The translations under genes were made by a program, and so were the position numbers. The notes beneath the pieces are model-generated. The model was not told the DNA's origin. It searched no databases and saw only the letters and a list, made by a program, of their open reading frames with translations. Below, in pieces: positions 20,529-23,856 of a stretch of DNA of 23,856 nt; positions within the stretch are counted from its first letter, which is position 1, and each line of letters begins with the position of its first letter. Source of the stretch: an uncultured Novosphingobium sp. (lineage in GTDB: Bacteria > Pseudomonadota > Alphaproteobacteria > Sphingomonadales > Sphingomonadaceae); assembly GCA_937996535.1 (NCBI GenBank), contig CALKVF010000020.1, positions 1 through 23,856 on the forward strand, written 5' to 3'.

Positions 20529-21983
20529 ATGTTTCTGCGCCCATTGATTTCATTGTCGCTGCTGGTTGCCGCCCCGGCACTGGCCCAGCCATCGCTTCAG
20601 GACCAGTCCGCCGCTGCCGCCGCAAGTGCGCCGCAGGGCACGCGGCTGGGCGTGCTGGTGGTCGATGACACCGGGCGCGAAGTGCTGGCGATCAATCCCG
20701 ATGGGCGGTTCGTGCCGGCATCAAACACCAAGCTGTTCACCACGGCGGCGGCCTATGCCGTGCTGCCAGGCATGGTCCAGCCCGATGCCGCGGGCGGCGC
20801 GCGGGTGGCGCTGTCGGCGGGCGAGGGCGGCGATGTCTGGCTGATCGGCGGGGGCGATGCGCGGCTGTCCTCGGCGCCTGATTGCGCCGCCGATTGCCTG
20901 TCCGTGCTGGCCGACGCCGTGGCCGCGCACACCCGGCGGGTGGGCGATGTGATCGGCGATGACAGCATCTGGCCCGATCAGCGCTGGCCCGCGGGCATGA
21001 GCTGGAACAACATCGGGCACGATAGCGGCACCGCGGTTTCGGCGCTGACGCTCGATGACAACCACATGGTGATCGCTGCTCGGCCGAGCGCGGTGGGCGC
21101 GCCGCCGGTGGTCACCGCATCGCCCTATTACCGCCTCCGCAACGAGGCGGTGACCATTCCCGCCGGCGGGCGGATGACGCTGGTGGCCGAGCACGAGGTC
21201 AATGGTCTGGAGCTGCGGCTGCGCGGCGAAATTCCCGCCGATGCCAAGGGGTGGCGCGATGTGATCGGGATTGATGATCCCGCCCATTTCGCGGCCTGGA
21301 CGCTCAAGACCATGCTGGAGGCGCGCGGCGTGGTGGTGACCGGCAGCGTGCGCGCGGTCCACGCCGCGCCCGGCCCGGACGATGGGCCGCGGGCCAGCGC
21401 GCGCGCGATGCCGCGCGCTGCGTCAATCGGAGCCGCATTGCCGCAGCTCGCCCGGCTGGTGCCGCCGCCGCTGGCGGGCGATGTGGTAACGATCAACAAG
21501 CGTAGCCAGAACCTTCACGCCCAGCTCCTGTTCCGGCGGCTGGGGGCGGCGGCGGGATCGGGTTCAGAGGCGCGCTCGGCCGAGGCGGTGGGCGATGTCA
21601 TCGCCGCGCTTGGCGTGCCGCGCAGCAGCTACGACCTGAGCGACGGCGCGGGCATGTCGAGCTATAACCGCGTCTCGCCGCGCACCGTGGTCAGCCTGCT
21701 TCGCTGGGGCGCGGCGCAGCCGTGGGGCAAGGATTGGCGCGCATCGTTCCCGGTCGGCGGGGTGGACGGCACGCTCGCCCGGCGGTTTGCCGGAAGCCCG
21801 CTACAGGGCCGGGTCTGGGCCAAAACCGGGACGGTCAATGGGACCAGTGCTCTGTCGGGCTATCTGCTGGCAGCGAGCGGGCGCGAACTGACCTTTTCGA
21901 TCTTGGCGAACGATGTGCCCGATGGGGCGAGCGCGCTGGGTGCGATCGATGCGCTGCTGCTGCGGATCGCCGCGGCCAATTAG
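20529..21983 (+). CDS. dacB: D-alanyl-D-alanine carboxypeptidase/endopeptidase, PBP4 (S13 family)
   Basis: This periplasmic penicillin-binding protein trims D-Ala from peptidoglycan peptides or opens cross-links. The 484-residue protein starts with a signal peptide (MFLRPLISLSLLVAAPALAQ). The three penicilloyl-serine motifs are intact: Ser65-Asn-Thr-Lys68 (PASNTKLF), Ser378-Tyr-Asn380 (SSYNRVSP) and Lys432-Thr-Gly434 (AKTGTVNG). The large inserted domain between the first two motifs is the S13/PBP4 type. It lies 21 bp after the carbon-nitrogen hydrolase gene and may be the last gene of that transcript. It acts on the same polymer that glmU and glmS feed, but they are not in one operon. Confidence 0.96.
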   Translation: MFLRPLISLSLLVAAPALAQPSLQDQSAAAAASAPQGTRLGVLVVDDTGREVLAINPDGRFVPASNTKLFTTAAAYAVLPGMVQPDAAGGARVALSAGEGGDVWLIGGGDARLSSAPDCAADCLSVLADAVAAHTRRVGDVIGDDSIWPDQRWPAGMSWNNIGHDSGTAVSALTLDDNHMVIAARPSAVGAPPVVTASPYYRLRNEAVTIPAGGRMTLVAEHEVNGLELRLRGEIPADAKGWRDVIGIDDPAHFAAWTLKTMLEARGVVVTGSVRAVHAAPGPDDGPRASARAMPRAASIGAALPQLARLVPPPLAGDVVTINKRSQNLHAQLLFRRLGAAAGSGSEARSAEAVGDVIAALGVPRSSYDLSDGAGMSSYNRVSPRTVVSLLRWGAAQPWGKDWRASFPVGGVDGTLARRFAGSPLQGRVWAKTGTVNGTSALSGYLLAASGRELTFSILANDVPDGASALGAIDALLLRIAAAN

Positions 21984-22068
21984 CGCGCGCCTAGCAAGGC
22001 CTTAACGCCGCGTTTACCTGCCGCTGGCAGACTGACGGTCTAAACGACAACCGCGCAGTGGTGCGATC

Positions 22069-22368
22069 ATGGATAGTGATCCCGAGTCCCCTTCGGCGAG
22101 CGGCCGCAAGACCGACCGCAAGCAATTCGAAGTCACGGTGCAATTCCGCGCCGGAACCAAGCGTGCGACCATCAAGCTGCTCGACCTGTCGCCGCGCGGC
22201 GCGCGGGTGCAGGGGGTGTTCCTGGTCCGCGAGGGCGATCGGTTCTGGCTCAAGCTGCCCTCGATCGAGGCGGTCGAGGCGCGGGTGGCCTGGGTTGAAG
22301 AATTCGAGTTTGGCTGCGAGTTCCTGCGTCCGCTCAGCCCCTTGGTGTTCGAAGCAATCACCCGCTGA
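22069..22368 (+). CDS. PilZ-domain protein (cyclic-di-GMP binding)
   Basis: A single-domain PilZ protein of 99 residues. Both ligand motifs are present: RxxxR as Arg13-KTD-Arg17, and DxSxxG as Asp39-LSPR-Gly44. The barrel continues with RVQGVFLVREGDRFWLKLPSIEAVEARVAWVEEFEFGCEF. It should bind cyclic-di-GMP and act as an effector by protein contacts. It converges with a second PilZ gene, and the coding regions overlap by 11 bp at their 3' ends. The same window encodes a GGDEF-EAL enzyme. A clear ribosome site before the ATG at 22069 is not seen. What it controls is unknown. Confidence 0.9.
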   Translation: MDSDPESPSASGRKTDRKQFEVTVQFRAGTKRATIKLLDLSPRGARVQGVFLVREGDRFWLKLPSIEAVEARVAWVEEFEFGCEFLRPLSPLVFEAITR

Positions 22369-22726
22369 GGTGATCGGGCGCGGGCGGCGCGCTGGCCCGC
22401 CAGCGGGCAAGGATCGCATCATGGACGATAGGGCTCAACAACTGCGCAAAGGCGCAGCCGATCTGGCTGTTTTCCCACCAGACCACTTCGCCTTGCAGCG
22501 ATTCCAGCCCCGGCAGGGTCAGCCAGCAGATCGTGCGCGGAGGCACCCGGCTGATTGATGCCGCGCCAAACCCGCTGAGCGACAGGTCGTGAACCACGGT
22601 CTGGAAACCCCGCCCGCCGGCCATCCGCAAGGTTGCGGGAATGGCCAGCCGGGTGCGCGGCGCGCAGCGATCTTCCTGCGCGGCGGTGAAATAGGGATCG
22701 CTGGTGCCGAGCAGAAAATCGCCCAT
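22358..22726 (-). CDS. PilZ-domain protein (second copy, opposite strand)
   Basis: This 122-residue PilZ protein starts at the ATG at 22726, which is set by a near-consensus AAGGAGG ribosome site (22741-22735) at 8-bp spacing; a longer frame upstream lacks support. Motifs are RxxxR as Arg20-CAP-Arg24 and DxSxxG as Asp47-LSLS-Gly52, so cyclic-di-GMP binding is expected. The barrel strand CWLTLPGLESLQGEVVWWE and the terminal LSPIVHDAI align well with FWLKLPSIEAVEARVAWVE and LSPLVFEAI of the convergent neighbour, which suggests an inverted duplication of one ancestor. It adds a short N-terminal extension (MGDFLLGTSDPYF) that the other copy lacks. Confidence 0.92.
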   Translation of the reverse strand: MGDFLLGTSDPYFTAAQEDRCAPRTRLAIPATLRMAGGRGFQTVVHDLSLSGFGAASISRVPPRTICWLTLPGLESLQGEVVWWENSQIGCAFAQLLSPIVHDAILARWRASAPPAPDHLSG

Positions 22727-22734
22727 CGCCAATG

Positions 22735-22741
22735 CCTCCTT
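22735..22741 (-). promoter_or_regulatory. Ribosome binding site fixing the start of the minus-strand PilZ gene
   Basis: AAGGAGG on the minus strand, 8 bp before the ATG at 22726. It matches the anti-Shine-Dalgarno consensus and decides against the longer frame that opens at 22795. Confidence 0.8.
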
Positions 22742-22809
22742 GATGCCGGGCCGCGCCGGACGCAGCCGGCGGGCAGCACCAAGGATGGGGCACAAGCCTT
22801 GCCCGAGGC

Positions 22810-23523
22810 TTATGAGGGCTGGTTAACCCGTTCGCGGTGCGGACTGGCGAATTGTTCACCAAGAAGTTCGGCCACGCGCGCGCCGACCACCTCGGGCAGC
22901 TTGACCGAATTGGGATCTTCGCCCGGATAGGCACGGGCGCGCATCGCGGTGCGGGTCGCGCCCGGATCGATGATCGCGACGCGAACCTTGCTGATGTTGC
23001 GCACTTCTTGCGCATAGCAATCGACCAGCACTTCGGCGGCGGCCTTGCTGGCGGCATAGGCGCCCCAATAGGCGCGCGGCGCGGTGGCAACGCTGGTGGT
23101 GAAATAGACCAGCCGCGCGTCCTGGCTCTTGCGCAGCAGCGGATCGAACCGCGCGATCAGCGCCTGGGTGGCGAGCGTGTTGACCGTGATCGCCTTGGTG
23201 AAGCTGACCTGATCGATATCGGCGGCGGCGGTGAGCTGCGGCAGGATCGCGGCGGCATGAACGAGGATATCCAGCTTGCCCCAGCGTTCGGCCACGGCAT
23301 TGGCTAGCCGCGCGATGCCATCGGCATCGGCCAGATCGACCGGCGCGATGGTGGCGGCCCCGCCGGCATCGAATATCGCCTGTTCGATCACTTCGAGCGC
23401 CTTGGTATCACGCCCGGTCAGCACGACATGGGCACCTGCGGCAGCCAGCGCCTGGGCGACGGCGGCGCCAATGCCCCGGCTGGCGCCGGTAACCAGCGCG
23501 ACTTGCCCGGAAAAGAGGCTCAC
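22810..23523 (-). CDS. Short-chain dehydrogenase/reductase, YciK-like
   Basis: This 237-residue NAD(P)-dependent oxidoreductase has TGASRGIG at residues 12-19, Ser144 (FTTSVA) and the Tyr156-xxx-Lys160 pair (AYAASK) needed for catalysis. The usual NNAG segment is replaced by HAAA (VHAAAIL). The pattern of a late PGATRTAMRARAYPGEDP segment is like the YciK group, whose substrate is not settled. The GTG start at 23523 overlaps the purF stop (GTGA), so translation is coupled to purF, and expression should follow purine synthesis even if the reaction is unrelated. Confidence 0.92.
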   Translation of the reverse strand: MSLFSGQVALVTGASRGIGAAVAQALAAAGAHVVLTGRDTKALEVIEQAIFDAGGAATIAPVDLADADGIARLANAVAERWGKLDILVHAAAILPQLTAAADIDQVSFTKAITVNTLATQALIARFDPLLRKSQDARLVYFTTSVATAPRAYWGAYAASKAAAEVLVDCYAQEVRNISKVRVAIIDPGATRTAMRARAYPGEDPNSVKLPEVVGARVAELLGEQFASPHRERVNQPS

Positions 23524-23856
23524 GCGACCTTGTCCACCGGCAGCGAAAGCTGGTCGGACGAGGCCTTGCGGTCGGTCAGGTCGGTCAGGCTGGTCGGGTA
23601 TTCACCCGAGAAGCAGGCATCGCAGTGCTGCGGACAGGCCGGGTTGCGGCCCTTTTCACCCACCGCGCGATAGAGCCCGTCGATCGAGACGAAGGCGAGG
23701 CTGTCGGCGTGGATGAAATCGGTCATCTGCGCCACGTCCATCCGCGCGGCGAGCAGCTTGTCGCGCTCGGGCGTGTCGACGCCGTAGAAGCACGAATGGC
23801 TGGTCGGCGGGCTGGCGATGCGCATGTGCACTTCGGCAGCGCCGGCATCGCGCATC
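23520..23856 (-). CDS. purF: Amidophosphoribosyltransferase (partial, C-terminus only)
   Basis: The last 111 residues of PurF are in the window; the rest lies to the right. PurF starts purine synthesis by placing ammonia from glutamine on PRPP. The segment GAAEVHMRIASPPTSHSCFYGVDTPERDKLLAA is diagnostic, and Cys residues near the C-terminus (CPQHCDACFSGEYP) match the iron-sulphur-cluster type of PurF seen in Bacillus and many proteobacteria. The N-terminal glutaminase domain cannot be seen. It is upstream of, and overlaps, the YciK-like dehydrogenase. Confidence 0.93.
   Translation of the reverse strand, partial: MRDAGAAEVHMRIASPPTSHSCFYGVDTPERDKLLAARMDVAQMTDFIHADSLAFVSIDGLYRAVGEKGRNPACPQHCDACFSGEYPTSLTDLTDRKASSDQLSLPVDKVA

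Overview
The window reads as chromosomal DNA of a high-GC alphaproteobacterium, most likely a member of the Sphingomonadales (Novosphingobium/Sphingomonas/Erythrobacter type). This rests on the gene families and protein style: a large TonB-dependent receptor, a GlmU next to GlmS, the PurS/PurQ form of FGAM synthase, and an orphan PhoB-like regulator. No database search was possible. Coding density is very high. No gene-free stretch exceeds 300 bases; the longest is the 241-bp divergent region 10353-10593. I saw no rRNA, tRNA, CRISPR array, insertion sequence or prophage.

Layout. 1-1907 (minus): a partial MFE-2-like short-chain dehydrogenase, a small secreted protein of unknown function, and a Gph-type HAD phosphatase. 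1979-8645 (plus): glmU, a VapBC-type toxin-antitoxin pair, glmS, a GFA/CENP-V zinc protein and a membrane PAS-GGDEF-EAL protein. Thus two UDP-GlcNAc biosynthesis genes flank a TA cassette. 8661-10352 (minus): purQ, purS and an atypical PhoB-like response regulator. 10594-13077 (plus): a TonB-dependent receptor with a strong terminator. 13153-17818 (minus): an M16 lipoprotein peptidase, purC and a LysR regulator. 17935-22368 (plus): wrbA, an NTF2-like/GNAT/carbon-nitrogen hydrolase set coupled by stop-start overlaps, a PBP4-type DacB and a PilZ protein. 22358-23856 (minus): a second PilZ protein, a short-chain dehydrogenase and the C-terminal part of purF.

How the genes work together. De novo purine synthesis (purQ, purS, purC, purF) is spread over three separate minus-strand places. 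Cell-envelope precursor and peptidoglycan functions are glmU, glmS and dacB. Cyclic-di-GMP turnover and sensing are represented by the GGDEF-EAL protein and a tail-to-tail pair of PilZ genes.

The most interesting region is 9666-13077. A PhoB-family regulator, which keeps its phospho-acceptor Asp but lacks the other receiver active-site residues, is divergent from a TonB-dependent receptor. The shared intergenic DNA holds a Pho-box-like direct repeat facing the regulator and four TGTC half-sites exactly 11 bp apart facing the receptor. This looks like a self-contained regulator/receptor module, possibly tied to phosphate status. A second notable spot is the vapBC promoter, where tandem TTGATATCATG repeats lie inside the promoter core and the start codon sits almost at the predicted transcription start.
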